A stretch of DNA of 64,000 nt from Microbulbifer agarilyticus (GCF_001999945.1 NZ_CP019650.1:1302001-1366000); one strand, 5' to 3'; counted from the stretch's first letter, positions 36,699 through 49,933 are shown. A program made the numbers and translations. Notes: a model not told the origin generated them from the letters alone.

Positions 36699-38003
36699 AT
36701 GTCCGATATTGCATCCAATCTGACCGAAGTACTGAAAACCGCACTGCGTCGTTATCCGGCCACCGGAGCGCTGTGGCTGGGGTATTCCGGCGGCCTAGAT
36801 TCTTCGGTGCTTTTGCATCTTCTGGCAACGGCGAAGATCCCGTTTGCTGCATTGCATATACATCACGGACTCAGCGCACAGGCGGATGCCTGGTTGGCGC
36901 ATTGTGAAGCTGAGGCGACGAAGCTCGGTGTGCCCTTTGTGGCGATGAAAGTGGAAGTGGATTGCAAGCGCGGTGGCGTTGAGCAGGGGGCCCGGGATGC
37001 ACGTTATGCGGCTTTTTCTCACAAAATGAGCGCCGGTGATCAGATTTTGTTGGCGCAGCACGGCGATGATCAGTCGGAAACCTTTTTGTTGCGCCTGTTG
37101 CGCGGCGCCGGCGTATTGGGGCTTGGCGGTATGGCGCAGCACCGCGGGATTGGTACCTCGGGAGAAGGGAAAGCGCTCTTGCGTCCTTTATTGGGGGTGA
37201 GTCGCGCGGAGCTGGAGCAATATGCGCTAGCCAATCAGTTGCGCTGGGTCGAAGACGACAGCAACGCCGATGCCACTTATGACCGAAACTATCTTAGGAG
37301 TCAGGTAACCCCTTCCCTGAGGGCGCGTTGGCCGCTGAACGCGCGAGTGGCCCAGGCTTCCGAGAATTTGCGCGAGGCCGCGGGCTTGCTCGAGGAGCTC
37401 GCCGGAGAGGATTTGAGCCGCTGCGGTGCTCGCCAGGAAAGCTTTGGCTGCAGTATCGGCCTTACGGCATTTCGCGACCTGTCGGTTCCCCGTCAAAAAA
37501 ACCTGTTGCGCGAATGGTTGGCCAGTTTGGGCGCCCAGATGCCAGAGGCTGCCCACCTTGAGCAAGCGGTACTTCAAACAGAAGCCCGGGACGACGCGGC
37601 GATTGAGGTCCCCCTGGGGGAGCGGGTTGTGCGTCGTTATCGTCATCGCCTGTATCTCACACCACAATTGCCTCGTCTGAAATTAGAGGCGGGAGAGGGT
37701 GAATGGTTGTGGGATGGTGTGGTCTCGTTGGTGTTGCCCGGTGGCTGGACGCTCAGTCCCAGTGTCGACTGGCCGTCCGGGGAATACTCCGTACGCTTCC
37801 GCAGCCATGGCGAGCGGGCCCAGCCGCGAGAGCGCCATCACTCCCAGACCCTGAAAAAGCTGCTCCAGGAGTACGGCCTTCCTCCCTGGTTGCGCGATCA
37901 GGTACCGCTGGTGTCCCGCGAAGGCACCTTGTTGGCAGTGGGCGACCTTTTCGTTACCGAAGAAGGTCCTTTGAAACCGCCAATCTGGGCGTTTTTGGAT
38001 TGA
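36699..38003 (+). CDS. tilS: tRNA(Ile)-lysidine synthase
   Basis: 434 residues. PP-loop motif SGGLDSS at residues 30-36 binds ATP. The enzyme converts the wobble C34 of tRNA-Ile(CAU) to lysidine. The middle linker domain and C-terminal domain (KKLLQEYGLPPWLRDQVPLV) are present; length matches E. coli TilS. It precedes pyrG with a 124-base spacer, the common arrangement in Pseudomonadales. Confidence 0.95.
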   Translation: MSDIASNLTEVLKTALRRYPATGALWLGYSGGLDSSVLLHLLATAKIPFAALHIHHGLSAQADAWLAHCEAEATKLGVPFVAMKVEVDCKRGGVEQGARDARYAAFSHKMSAGDQILLAQHGDDQSETFLLRLLRGAGVLGLGGMAQHRGIGTSGEGKALLRPLLGVSRAELEQYALANQLRWVEDDSNADATYDRNYLRSQVTPSLRARWPLNARVAQASENLREAAGLLEELAGEDLSRCGARQESFGCSIGLTAFRDLSVPRQKNLLREWLASLGAQMPEAAHLEQAVLQTEARDDAAIEVPLGERVVRRYRHRLYLTPQLPRLKLEAGEGEWLWDGVVSLVLPGGWTLSPSVDWPSGEYSVRFRSHGERAQPRERHHSQTLKKLLQEYGLPPWLRDQVPLVSREGTLLAVGDLFVTEEGPLKPPIWAFLD

Positions 38004-38088
38004 GCAGAAACCCGCTTTCTGGTAGTCTGGCGTCCCATCTCAAAGGCACCGAGTTGCGCGAGTCTGCGCGCTTGAGCCAGTCCCGCAC

Positions 38089-38105
38089 GCCCGAACTCGT
38101 CGGGC
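38089..38105. other. Small hairpin in the pyrG leader
   Basis: A perfect 6-bp stem GCCCGA / TCGGGC with a 5-base loop lies 22 bases before the pyrG start. Without a following T-run it is not a terminator. It may only be incidental in the tilS-pyrG spacer (38004-38127). Confidence 0.35.
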
Positions 38106-38115
38106 ATTCAACTGA

Positions 38116-40628
<2,513 letters not shown>

Positions 40629-40698
40629 CCCGCTACCAGATAATAGACAAACGAATAACTAAAATGAGCGGCCCAGAGAAGGCGGCCGCCGCACTTAA

Positions 40699-42048
<1,350 letters not shown>

Positions 42049-42106
42049 TTCGGTAAGCCCGGTAAACTGGCTTAAACTCGTGACGAAGTTGAGACTTTGA
42101 CGCGAA

Positions 42107-42218
42107 GGCTTCGGCACCGGCAGTGGTGCGCTAGACCTTCACCGCCATGGATGGCGGTGCAGAGCCCCCAGGGATGGGTTTACGGCGTGTCTAGCGCACC
42201 ACTGCCGGTGCCGGAGCC
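42107..42218. repeat. Compound palindromic element after eno
   Basis: A 25-bp perfect inverted repeat (42112-42136 and 42189-42213) extends outward by one wobble and four pairs to 42107 and 42218. Nested inside is a second perfect hairpin, CACCGCCAT / ATGGCGGTG (42140-42148 and 42151-42159). The 112-base element could fold into one long stem with an inner stem-loop. It has no T-run and no open frame. It lies 58 bases after the eno stop and 51 bases before ftsB, so it may be a REP/MITE-like mobile repeat or an RNA-end or attenuator structure. Confidence 0.85.
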
Positions 42219-42269
42219 GCCACGAATTGAAAGTCGTGGTTATCCCCAAGCCAGAAGAGAACAAAACAA

Positions 42270-42584
42270 ATGAAATGGCTGCTGGCAATCCTCACAGTAA
42301 TGCTGCTGGTCTCCCAATACCGATTGTGGGTGGGCGAGGGCAGTTTTGCGGATGTGACCAGACTGGAACGGCAGCTTGAAGAGCAGCAGCGAAAAAATGC
42401 TGCACTCGAGCGGGAAAACCGCCACCTTTTGCGGGAAGTCCGTAGCCTTAAAGAAGGCACCGACGGCGTCGAAGCCAAAGCCCGCTACGATCTCGGCCTT
42501 ATTAAAGAAGGCGAAACCCTGTTTATTTTTCTCGATCAGGATGAGCACAAAAGTCCTGCGCGGTCACAGCGAGAAAAACAATGA
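42270..42584 (+). CDS. ftsB: Cell-division protein FtsB
   Basis: 104 residues: one N-terminal membrane helix (MKWLLAILTVMLLVSQYRLW) followed by a periplasmic coiled coil (VTRLERQLEEQQRKNAALERENRHL, roughly 31-60) and the conserved ARYDLGLIKEGETLF. Forms the FtsQLB complex at the divisome. Its stop overlaps the ispD start by 4 bases (ATGA). Confidence 0.96.
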   Translation: MKWLLAILTVMLLVSQYRLWVGEGSFADVTRLERQLEEQQRKNAALERENRHLLREVRSLKEGTDGVEAKARYDLGLIKEGETLFIFLDQDEHKSPARSQREKQ

Positions 42585-43315
42585 TTCCCTCTCATAGCCA
42601 CGCGACCTCCGATTACTGGGTCGTAGTGCCTGCCGCTGGCGCCGGCAAACGCATGGGCGCAAATACACCCAAGCAGTACCTGCCCATCGATGGCAAGCCA
42701 CTCATCGCCCATACCCTCGAAAACATATTGTCCTGGCCCGGACTGAAAGGTGTTGTTGTCGCGATTTCTGCAGATGACGAAGTATTCGCAACGCTCGAAT
42801 GTGCACAAGACGACAAGATTCAAACCGTTATTGGCGGTGCCGAGCGCGCCGACTCTGTTCTTGCCGCCCTTGAATACCTGAGTCAGCACCAATCACCCAC
42901 GACCTCGGTGTTGGTCCACGATGCCGCACGGCCGCTAGTCAGCACAGACGATATACACAAGCTACTCAGCGCCGCACCGATGGCTCTGCTTGCCCAGCCC
43001 GCCAGCGATACCGTAAAGCTCGCTGGAGCAGAGAGCTGTGTACGGCAAACCCTGCCCAGAGAGCAAATTTGGCTGGCGCAAACACCACAGAAAGCGCCAC
43101 TCGGTACTTTGCTGCAAGCACTGCAACGCGGTCTTGATGAGAACCCCAAGGCAATCACCGACGAGGCCAGCGCGCTCGAATTAGCGGGCCATGCCCCCGA
43201 GCTGGTAGCGGCCTGCCGCAGCAACTTCAAAATTACCCACCCGTCGGATCTGGTGCTCGCAGAAGCGTTGCTTCGCCATCGGTCTGGCGGCGCCTCATCA
43301 GGAAACAATCTATGA
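42581..43315 (+). CDS. ispD: 2-C-methyl-D-erythritol 4-phosphate cytidylyltransferase
   Basis: 244 residues, about 10 longer than E. coli IspD. Transfers CMP to methylerythritol phosphate in the non-mevalonate isoprenoid pathway. Nucleotide-binding loop [18 protein letters not shown], then [11 protein letters not shown] and the late TDEASALE are all present. It overlaps ftsB and ispF by 4 bases at either end. Confidence 0.96.
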   Translation: MIPSHSHATSDYWVVVPAAGAGKRMGANTPKQYLPIDGKPLIAHTLENILSWPGLKGVVVAISADDEVFATLECAQDDKIQTVIGGAERADSVLAALEYLSQHQSPTTSVLVHDAARPLVSTDDIHKLLSAAPMALLAQPASDTVKLAGAESCVRQTLPREQIWLAQTPQKAPLGTLLQALQRGLDENPKAITDEASALELAGHAPELVAACRSNFKITHPSDLVLAEALLRHRSGGASSGNNL

Positions 43316-43791
43316 GCCTCAGAATTGGCCAGGGCATCGATGTACATGCCTTCGGCCCTGGAGATCACGTCGTCCTGGGCGGCGTTCGCATTCCGCACGA
43401 TCAGGGGTTGGTCGCACACTCTGATGGTGATGTGCTTCTGCACGCCCTTGCTGACGCGTTGCTGGGCGCACTGGCCCTCGGCGATATCGGCAAGCATTTT
43501 CCAGATACAGATGCGGCCTATTCCGGTGCAGACAGCCGTGTGCTGCTGCGCCATGTGGTGAGCCTGATTCATCAGCAAGGGTACCGGCTGGTTAATGCCG
43601 ACGCGACACTGATCGCTCAGGCGCCCAAAATGGCCCCGCATATCGATGCTATGCGTGCAAATATCGCCGCAGACTGCGCCGTGGATACTGGTGCAATCAG
43701 TGTTAAAGCGACCACTAGCGAAAAGCTCGGCTTTACCGGCCGTAAAGAAGGTATCGCCGCCCAAGCGGTGGTGTTGCTGGAGAAGCTGTGA
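43312..43791 (+). CDS. ispF: 2-C-methyl-D-erythritol 2,4-cyclodiphosphate synthase
   Basis: 159 residues, standard length. Cyclises CDP-methylerythritol 2-phosphate. Metal ligands in GQGIDVHAF (Asp and His), then [19 protein letters not shown] and the C-terminal [23 protein letters not shown] are intact. Overlaps ispD (ATGA) and truD (GTGA) by 4 bases each. Confidence 0.97.
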   Translation: MSLRIGQGIDVHAFGPGDHVVLGGVRIPHDQGLVAHSDGDVLLHALADALLGALALGDIGKHFPDTDAAYSGADSRVLLRHVVSLIHQQGYRLVNADATLIAQAPKMAPHIDAMRANIAADCAVDTGAISVKATTSEKLGFTGRKEGIAAQAVVLLEKL

Positions 43792-44813
43792 ACGACTCCG
43801 TAAATCATTCTGAAAAAGAAGGTGAGCAAGCCTGGGATCTGAATTGGCCCCGTGCACTTGGCGGAGCCGCACTGCAGGCGGACTTCCGCAGCCTGCCTGA
43901 AGACTTTGTGGTGGATGAACTGGCCGCGCCTCAAGAGGAGGCTGGTGAGCACGTGTACCTGCACATTCGCAAGCGTGGAGCCAACACCGGCTTCGTTGCC
44001 CAGCAACTGGCTCAGCTCGCCGGGGTGCAAAGTAACGATGTGGGCTACTTTGGCCTGAAAGATCGCCACGCGGTGACTACCCAGTGGTTCAGTGTTTGGC
44101 TGGCACAGAAACCTGAACCCGATTGGGCTCAGCTGGACAATGAAGAAATTCAGGTACTGCGGCATTTTCGCGGTGCACGCAAGCTGCGTCGCGGTGGGCA
44201 TTTGGCGAACCGTTTCCAGATTCGGCTGCGCAACGTATCGGGTGACCGTGCGGCGGCAGAAAACGTACTCGCGCAGGTACACAAGGGTGTACCCAATTAT
44301 TTTGGTGAGCAGCGCTTTGGACACAATGGCGGTAATCTGGACCTGGTAGAGCGTATCGTGGCGGAGCCAATCGCCGGCAAGCGCAAGCGCCTGCCGCGCA
44401 ACCAGAAAGCTTTTGCTTTATCCGCAGCGCGCAGTTGGCTTTTTAACCAGGTACTGGCTGCGCGGATAGAACAAAGAACGTGGATGGAAACCCTGGAAGG
44501 GGAGCCGGAAGCGACAGGCAGCGGCCCATTGTGGGGGCGCGGAAGAAATACGGCCTCTGGCGAGCAGCTTGCGTTGGAGGAAAACGCGATGGCGCCTTGG
44601 CAAGCCTGGCAAGACTGGTTGGAGCATGGTGGTTTGAGCCAAGAGCGCAGGCCATTAATGCTGATACCTCAGGGGTTTGAGTATCGATGGGAAGAGCAGG
44701 AAAAGGGCACGGATCTGGTGCTTACCTTTGCTTTACCTCCGGGCACATTTGCCACTGCGCTGCTGCGGGAAGTGGCGAAGCTAGCCAACCAATCTTCTGT
44801 GGCCCTAAAATAA
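43788..44813 (+). CDS. truD: tRNA pseudouridine(13) synthase
   Basis: 341 residues, starting at a GTG within the ispF stop. Catalytic Asp92 in [17 protein letters not shown]; the family motif [11 protein letters not shown] follows. Isomerises U13 in tRNA-Glu. In relatives it is followed by surE, but here a 165-base spacer leads directly to pcm. Confidence 0.96.
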   Translation: MNDSVNHSEKEGEQAWDLNWPRALGGAALQADFRSLPEDFVVDELAAPQEEAGEHVYLHIRKRGANTGFVAQQLAQLAGVQSNDVGYFGLKDRHAVTTQWFSVWLAQKPEPDWAQLDNEEIQVLRHFRGARKLRRGGHLANRFQIRLRNVSGDRAAAENVLAQVHKGVPNYFGEQRFGHNGGNLDLVERIVAEPIAGKRKRLPRNQKAFALSAARSWLFNQVLAARIEQRTWMETLEGEPEATGSGPLWGRGRNTASGEQLALEENAMAPWQAWQDWLEHGGLSQERRPLMLIPQGFEYRWEEQEKGTDLVLTFALPPGTFATALLREVAKLANQSSVALK

Positions 44814-44978
44814 GTAAAAATTAACGACAACAAACTGTGGCTGTGGAAGCGAGTGTCTTCCCGGTCAATCGCCGGAAAGCGTGGTTCCTTTTTGTTTGAG
44901 GACTACTTGGGGGCCGGTGATGCGCTTGTAGGGAGACTTTCAATCCTTATGGATCGATTTAGACACGAAGGCCTGGGC

Positions 44979-45620
44979 ATGACCTCCCAGCGCACCCGTA
45001 ACCGTTTGATTCAACGGTTGCGCGACGAAGGGATCAGCAACGAAGAAGTGCTGGATGTTATGGCATCCACACCCCGTCACCTGTTTTTGGATGAAGCTCT
45101 CGCGATCCGCGCCTACGAAGACACCGCACTGCCCATCGGCTATGGGCAGACCATCTCCCAGCCCTATATTGTTGCTCGAATGACTGAGTTACTACTCAGT
45201 CGAGCCTCCTCACGCGCGCGCGTATTAGAGGTTGGCGCCGGTTCGGGCTACCAGACTGCCATTCTCGCCCGCCTCGTTGAGAAGCTGTATTCAGTGGAAC
45301 GGGTTGAGCCTCTGTTGGTCAAAGCTCGTCAGCGGATGCGTGAATTGGGGATATTTAATGTGGAAATGCGCTTGAGTAGTGGCGGTTTCGGGTGGCCGGA
45401 AAAGGAAAGCTTCGATGCCATTTTGTGCGCGGCAGCACCCGCGACGGTTCCCGATGAATTGCGCGAGCAGCTGGCACCGGGCGGCGTGATGGTTATTCCT
45501 GTGGGGAGTGAACGCCAGTATCTGACGATTGTCACTCGCAGCGAAGATGGAGAGCGCTTCGATGTGGAGAAAGCCGAGCCGGTTCGGTTTGTTCCGTTGT
45601 TAAGTGGAGTGGTGCGCTAA
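44979..45620 (+). CDS. pcm: Protein-L-isoaspartate O-methyltransferase
   Basis: 213 residues from ATG 44979 (MTSQRTRNRLIQRLRDEGI), which matches the usual start in Pseudomonas-type enzymes and has GAAGG seven bases upstream; the open frame extends to 44853. It repairs isoaspartyl residues with S-adenosylmethionine: SAM motif VLEVGAGSGYQTA and substrate loop ALPIGYGQTISQPYIVARMTELL are intact. The normally conserved GDGWxGW segment reads SSGGFGWPE, losing the Asp. Its stop overlaps the next gene's start by one base. Confidence 0.93.
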   Translation: MTSQRTRNRLIQRLRDEGISNEEVLDVMASTPRHLFLDEALAIRAYEDTALPIGYGQTISQPYIVARMTELLLSRASSRARVLEVGAGSGYQTAILARLVEKLYSVERVEPLLVKARQRMRELGIFNVEMRLSSGGFGWPEKESFDAILCAAAPATVPDELREQLAPGGVMVIPVGSERQYLTIVTRSEDGERFDVEKAEPVRFVPLLSGVVR

Positions 45621-46627
45621 TGACCACGGGAAACAACTCATCGGGAAATAATGCATCGAGAAACAACGCATCGGCAAACCCCATTTTGCGAAGCCGCTAC
45701 TGGGGAGTTGGTTTGCGTGGCTTGGCTATGGGGGCTGCGGATGTCGTCCCGGGAGTTTCCGGAGGCACCATTGCTTTTATTACCGGTATTTATCAGGAGC
45801 TGCTCGATTCTCTGAGCAAGATTGGCCCGCATACTGTGGTTTCTCTGTTTCGGGATGGTATTGCCGCCACCTGGCGGGAAATCAACGGAAGCTTCTTATT
45901 GGCGCTCTTCAGTGGCGTCCTTATTAGTATTTTCAGCCTGGCAAAACTGATCAGTTTTCTGCTGGAAAATCATCCAATTCTCGTTTGGTCATTCTTCTTT
46001 GGTTTGATTCTCGCTTCAGTGGTCCCTATCGCGCGCCGGGTGATGCATTGGCAGTGGTCCAGCTGGTTGGCCCTTTTATCCGGGGTTGCCCTGGCCATTC
46101 TGGTTAGTGAAATGCGACCGACGGAGATAGCCGCCACCCCGTATACCTTGTTCTTTTCCGGTGCTTTGGCGATCTGCGCGATGATTCTGCCGGGAATATC
46201 CGGGTCTTTCATCCTGCTAATGATCGGTATTTATCCACAGGTGATCAACGCGGTCCACGATCTGCAGATCGGTGCACTGATTTGGTTTGCAGCTGGAGCA
46301 GGCTGTGGATTGTTATTGTTTAGCCGGGTACTTTCCTGGCTTATGCACCGTTTTCCTTCTGTAACGCTTTCATTTCTTGTCGGTGTGCTGCTGGGGAGCC
46401 TGAAAATCGTGTGGCCCTGGAAGCTCGCTAACGGTGATGTGGGAGAACTGAGTAGTGCCAAGCTAGCGCCAATGTTGTCTAACGTGTCGCCAATGGAGTT
46501 TGCTTCCGTCACCGGGCAGCCTTCCTATTTTGTCGGGGCGGCGGCGGCTACTCTGGGCGCTGTGATTCTGGTACTTGCACTCGAATGGATCCATGGCCGG
46601 CATGTAGGAAAAGTCGTACACGAGTAA
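45620..46627 (+). CDS. popT: DUF368 polyprenyl-phosphate transporter (PopT-like)
   Basis: 335 residues, about eight membrane segments. Family signature RGLAMGAADVVPGVSGGTIAFITGIY and its internal echo MILPGISGSFILLMIGIY, an inverted-repeat arrangement of two P-G-x-S-G motifs. DUF368 proteins are known to recycle undecaprenyl phosphate across the inner membrane. The extreme N-terminus has a Asn/Ser-rich extension of about 20 residues. It is coupled to pcm by a one-base stop/start overlap. Confidence 0.88.
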   Translation: MTTGNNSSGNNASRNNASANPILRSRYWGVGLRGLAMGAADVVPGVSGGTIAFITGIYQELLDSLSKIGPHTVVSLFRDGIAATWREINGSFLLALFSGVLISIFSLAKLISFLLENHPILVWSFFFGLILASVVPIARRVMHWQWSSWLALLSGVALAILVSEMRPTEIAATPYTLFFSGALAICAMILPGISGSFILLMIGIYPQVINAVHDLQIGALIWFAAGAGCGLLLFSRVLSWLMHRFPSVTLSFLVGVLLGSLKIVWPWKLANGDVGELSSAKLAPMLSNVSPMEFASVTGQPSYFVGAAAATLGAVILVLALEWIHGRHVGKVVHE

Positions 46628-46836
46628 GAGTTAAAGGCGTACTGCAGCGTTACTTCCGGATTACCCGGATACAAAATATGACTTTGGGGTCTTTATTCTC
46701 AATCAAGCCGCTTAAAAAGGGTTTGTTCGGGAATCCGCAAGAAGACAGATTTATTGGCCGTCAAAAGCCGTTGAATCAGAGGTTTTCTTTAGACACTTTT
46801 TCCATAAATGGACCCCTCTGATGTAAAAAGAGAATA

Positions 46837-47670
46837 ATGAAACGGCGCATATATCGACATTTTGAGGCCAAATTTGCCCACTTTGGTGGATGCTTTTTGC
46901 GTCTTTGTCCCTTTTTACTGGGTCGGCTTGTGGTTGTTTTATGCTCGACGTTCCTACTCGCTTCTTGCGCAAGTAATCTGGCCCCCACCTCTTCCCTGAA
47001 ACAACCCCCAAGCCAAAAGATTCGTCACCACACGGTAAGCAAGGGTGAGACTCTTTACTCCATTGCGTGGCGTTACGGTAAGGATTTCAAAGAGTTAGCG
47101 GCAGTAAACCGGATCCCTGCGCCTTACCGGATATTTCCCGGACAACGCCTCGCGCTGACTGGGCGAATACCTGTTGCCGTTAGCCCGCCGCCGGTAAAGA
47201 CCGTCGCTAAAACTAAAAAAGTGACTAGAAAAGCGCCAGCCAAGGTATCTAAGCCTGCGCCGAAAACTGTAAAAAGATCGTCAATTTCGGACGGTAATAA
47301 AAATGTCACAAAATGGCGGTGGCCTGTTCGCGGTCGGGTGCTCTCTCGCTTTCAGGCCAATGACCCCTTGCGGAAGGGTGTTGATATCGCCGGGAAAAAG
47401 GGGGAATCTGTTCAGGCAGCGGCGGATGGCACCGTGATTTACGCCGGAAGCGCACTGAGAGGTTACGGTAAGCTTTTGATCATCAAGCACAACGAGGAAT
47501 TCCTCAGTGCTTATGCCCACAACGACAAGTTACTTGTTGGTGAGGGTACGAAAGTCAGAGCAGGGCAACGGATAGCGGAACTGGGTTCAAGTGGTACCGA
47601 CCGCGATATGCTCCACTTTGAAATTCGCAAGAATGGTCAGCCGGTAGACCCATTGGCATATCTGCCTTAA
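46837..47670 (+). CDS. nlpD: Amidase activator lipoprotein NlpD
   Basis: 277 residues. Long, basic n-region, then lipobox LLASC. A LysM domain (HHTVSKGETLYSIAWRYGKDFKELAAVNRI, about 63-105) binds peptidoglycan; a Lys/Pro/Ala-rich linker leads to a LytM (M23) domain. There, GVDIAGKKG and HFEIRKNG show the degenerate metal site typical of NlpD/EnvC, which activate amidases rather than cut murein. It precedes rpoS, as in most gammaproteobacteria, where rpoS promoters often lie in nlpD. Spacer 46628-46836 has no recognisable gene or terminator. Confidence 0.95.
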   Translation: MKRRIYRHFEAKFAHFGGCFLRLCPFLLGRLVVVLCSTFLLASCASNLAPTSSLKQPPSQKIRHHTVSKGETLYSIAWRYGKDFKELAAVNRIPAPYRIFPGQRLALTGRIPVAVSPPPVKTVAKTKKVTRKAPAKVSKPAPKTVKRSSISDGNKNVTKWRWPVRGRVLSRFQANDPLRKGVDIAGKKGESVQAAADGTVIYAGSALRGYGKLLIIKHNEEFLSAYAHNDKLLVGEGTKVRAGQRIAELGSSGTDRDMLHFEIRKNGQPVDPLAYLP

Positions 47671-47913
47671 GGAGTCTGTCGATATAAGCGCGATAACCCC
47701 TCTCCCATACGCTGTTGTGCAATAAAAATGGATTTTTGTTTATAACCACTTGAGGTAGTCACCGGGATCGGAAGTAGCTGCCCTGCAGTGACCCTACTCA
47801 TCAGTGACGGTGAGTTGCCGAGAACGGAGGCTGTCGCAGTTGACAGCGGCCGATTCAGTGATCGAAAGCTGTCTCAAGCGGCTGATACAGGCAAAGTACA
47901 AGGAGTTGGGGAA

Positions 47914-48978
47914 ATGGAAGCACAACGTCATGATCAAATGGAATTTGGTGCTAAGACAGATATTGCGCCGGAATCCTTCGATCAGAAAGAACCCGTAAAA
48001 GAAACCAAAACAAGCCGTGCCCGGAGTAAAACGGCAAAAAAAAACTCTGAAACAATCTCCCACAAAACATCGAAGTCCACTTCGAAAGCCACAACTACAA
48101 AAACAACCATACGAAAGCTCGACGATGCGGCCGGGCAGAAAAACCTCGACGCTACTCAGTTATATCTTAACGAAATCGGATTCTCTCCTCTATTAACCGC
48201 CGAAGAAGAAGTCTACTACGCGCGTAAAGCTCTACGTGGTGATGCGGCGTCCCGCAAGCGCATGATAGAAAGTAACCTGCGGCTGGTTGTGAAAATTGCC
48301 CGTCGTTACGTTAGTCGTGGTCTCGCGCTCCTGGACTTAATCGAAGAAGGTAATCTCGGCCTTATTCGCGCGGTGGAAAAATTTGACCCTGAACGGGGTT
48401 TCCGTTTCTCAACTTACGCCACCTGGTGGATTCGCCAAACCATTGAGCGCGCCATCATGAATCAAACGCGGACCATCCGTCTGCCCATTCATGTTGTGAA
48501 AGAGCTTAATGTTTACCTGCGTGCCTCTCGGGAACTGGCTCAGAAGTTGGACCATGAGCCAACGGCGGAAGAAATCGCCAACTTGCTGGAAAAGCCCGTT
48601 GAAGACGTAGAGCGTATGCTCGGTCTCAACGAGCGTGTTACTTCAGTCGATACGCCAATCGGCCCTTCGTCTGAGAAAACGTTGGTGGATACCATTCCGG
48701 ATCAGCATGAATCGGACCCAGCTGAGTTGCTGCAGGATTCTGACCTGTTCGACAGTATTAACCGCTGGTTGGGTGAGCTGCCGGATAAGCAGTGCGAAGT
48801 GGTGTCGCGCCGGTTTGGCCTGCGAGGTTATGAAGCCAGTACGCTGGAAGAAGTCGGTCGTGAAATAGGCTTGACCCGTGAGCGAGTTCGCCAGATTCAA
48901 GTGGATGCGCTGAAGCGTCTACGGGAAGTCATGGAAAGTCAGGGGCTCGACGGTATGTCGCTGTTTGCGAATCTTTGA
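47914..48978 (+). CDS. rpoS: RNA polymerase sigma factor RpoS
   Basis: 354 residues from ATG 47914, eight bases after AAGGAG; an upstream extension to 47788 is rejected. Region 1.2 begins [18 protein letters not shown], region 2 is [27 protein letters not shown] with [17 protein letters not shown], region 3 and region 4 ([20 protein letters not shown]) are complete. The first ~75 residues contain a Lys/Thr/Ser-rich, basic, low-complexity stretch. It is the stationary-phase and general stress sigma factor. The 243-base leader after nlpD could carry regulatory RNA structure, but none was clear. Confidence 0.97.
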   Translation: MEAQRHDQMEFGAKTDIAPESFDQKEPVKETKTSRARSKTAKKNSETISHKTSKSTSKATTTKTTIRKLDDAAGQKNLDATQLYLNEIGFSPLLTAEEEVYYARKALRGDAASRKRMIESNLRLVVKIARRYVSRGLALLDLIEEGNLGLIRAVEKFDPERGFRFSTYATWWIRQTIERAIMNQTRTIRLPIHVVKELNVYLRASRELAQKLDHEPTAEEIANLLEKPVEDVERMLGLNERVTSVDTPIGPSSEKTLVDTIPDQHESDPAELLQDSDLFDSINRWLGELPDKQCEVVSRRFGLRGYEASTLEEVGREIGLTRERVRQIQVDALKRLREVMESQGLDGMSLFANL

Positions 48979-49008
48979 TTAGCACAGACTGAGACACGCT
49001 TAAGCTCG

Positions 49009-49037
49009 AAAACCCGCAACTCAGGTTGCGGGTTTTT
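49009..49037. terminator. Bidirectional terminator after rpoS
   Basis: Perfect 12-bp stem AAAACCCGCAAC / GTTGCGGGTTTT (49009-49020, 49025-49036), loop TCAG, with a seven-T tail on the plus side. It ends rpoS and also lies 17 bases beyond the convergent ydbL stop. Confidence 0.95.
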
Positions 49038-49053
49038 TTATGCTGTCAAATCG

Positions 49054-49437
49054 TTACTTTTGTTTCCAACGCCCCAGGTTGTCTTGGTAGTACTCGCCTT
49101 TCTTTAGTCGGGCTTCCAGTTTTTCTGCAGCCCGAGCGGCTACCTGGCTGATATCAATCTTGTTGCGCTTGGCGATTGCTGCGTATTCGTTTTTGCGCTT
49201 GCGGTTTACTTCATTCACCAGCTTCTCCAGCTCCGGTGAACTGTCCTGCACAATAGCAATATAACCGCTGTTGGCCTCGCCAACCAGCCCCTGAGTTTGG
49301 GCCTGTTTGAGCGTAATAGCGCTTGCGGGAAGGGCAAACAGGAGAGCGAAAATCATTAGTACGCTTGCAAGCAATGACTTATTTGGACGCTTCGTCGGCA
49401 TAGTGTGTTCTGAGCAAGTAATAAAAGTGTTTAGCAT
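49054..49437 (-). CDS. ydbL: YdbL family (DUF1318) periplasmic protein
   Basis: 127 residues from ATG 49437, with AAGGA about 8 bases upstream. The internal ATG at 49401 has no such site. Signal sequence ends ALPASA; the mature part (ITLKQAQTQGLVGEANSGYIAIV) is characteristic of YdbL. It is the last gene of a ydbH-ynbE-ydbL set. YdbL is a small periplasmic partner of the YdbH-YnbE bridge. Confidence 0.9.
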   Translation of the reverse strand: MLNTFITCSEHTMPTKRPNKSLLASVLMIFALLFALPASAITLKQAQTQGLVGEANSGYIAIVQDSSPELEKLVNEVNRKRKNEYAAIAKRNKIDISQVAARAAEKLEARLKKGEYYQDNLGRWKQK

Positions 49438-49485
49438 GTTTGTGTATCCTTCAATTATCCAGCTGCGACGTAAGTTCTGTCAGCT

Positions 49486-49695
49486 CTAGAAAATGCCTTC
49501 CTTGTCTTCAAACAAGTCGTCCAGTTCTTTGTCAACTTTTACACGAATCTCGTGTTCGATTTTGACATTGAGATTAACCGTAATTGGCTCACTTGGGGCC
49601 TGGACCGCTACGGTGGGGGTACATCCGATCAAGGCTCCGCTGAGCGCCAGTGCGCCCCACAGGGCCAAAGGCTTCAAACTGTCTGCTTGGTTCAC
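49486..49695 (-). CDS. ynbE: YnbE family lipoprotein
   Basis: 69 residues, starting at GTG with AGGAG six bases upstream. Lipobox LIGC near residue 25. The mature peptide ends with a YnbE-type pattern ITVNLNVKIEHEIRVKVDKELDDLF. YnbE anchors the C-terminus of YdbH in the outer membrane in E. coli. It lies 48 bases upstream of ydbL. Confidence 0.88.
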   Translation of the reverse strand: MNQADSLKPLALWGALALSGALIGCTPTVAVQAPSEPITVNLNVKIEHEIRVKVDKELDDLFEDKEGIF

Positions 49696-49933
49696 TACAA
49701 ACTCCTGCGACTCTCTGGAAAGGGCTCACTCTGCGCTACTTAGATCGCGTGGAGAAAAGAGCCGAAAACGCGCCACTTGTCGGTATCCTGCCAAATTGAG
49801 GCGGGATACATACATTGGTTGCTGATTACTATAGATAGCTCAGGATTAACCGTTCCTGAACACACGGAATCGAGTGGGGATTTGGCGCCCATTATGGGGT
49901 GCTTCTGATCGAAATCCGTCCCATTAGGCTGGT
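49696..49933. other. 238-base spacer inside the ydbH-ynbE set
   Basis: In E. coli the equivalent genes are adjacent or overlap. Here 238 bases without a plausible open frame or a clear terminator separate ydbH from ynbE. It may hold an internal promoter. Confidence 0.5.

Noticed and set aside
44853..44978. Remnant of surE
   Set aside because: The frame upstream of pcm shows no SurE motif; there is no evidence of a decayed gene.
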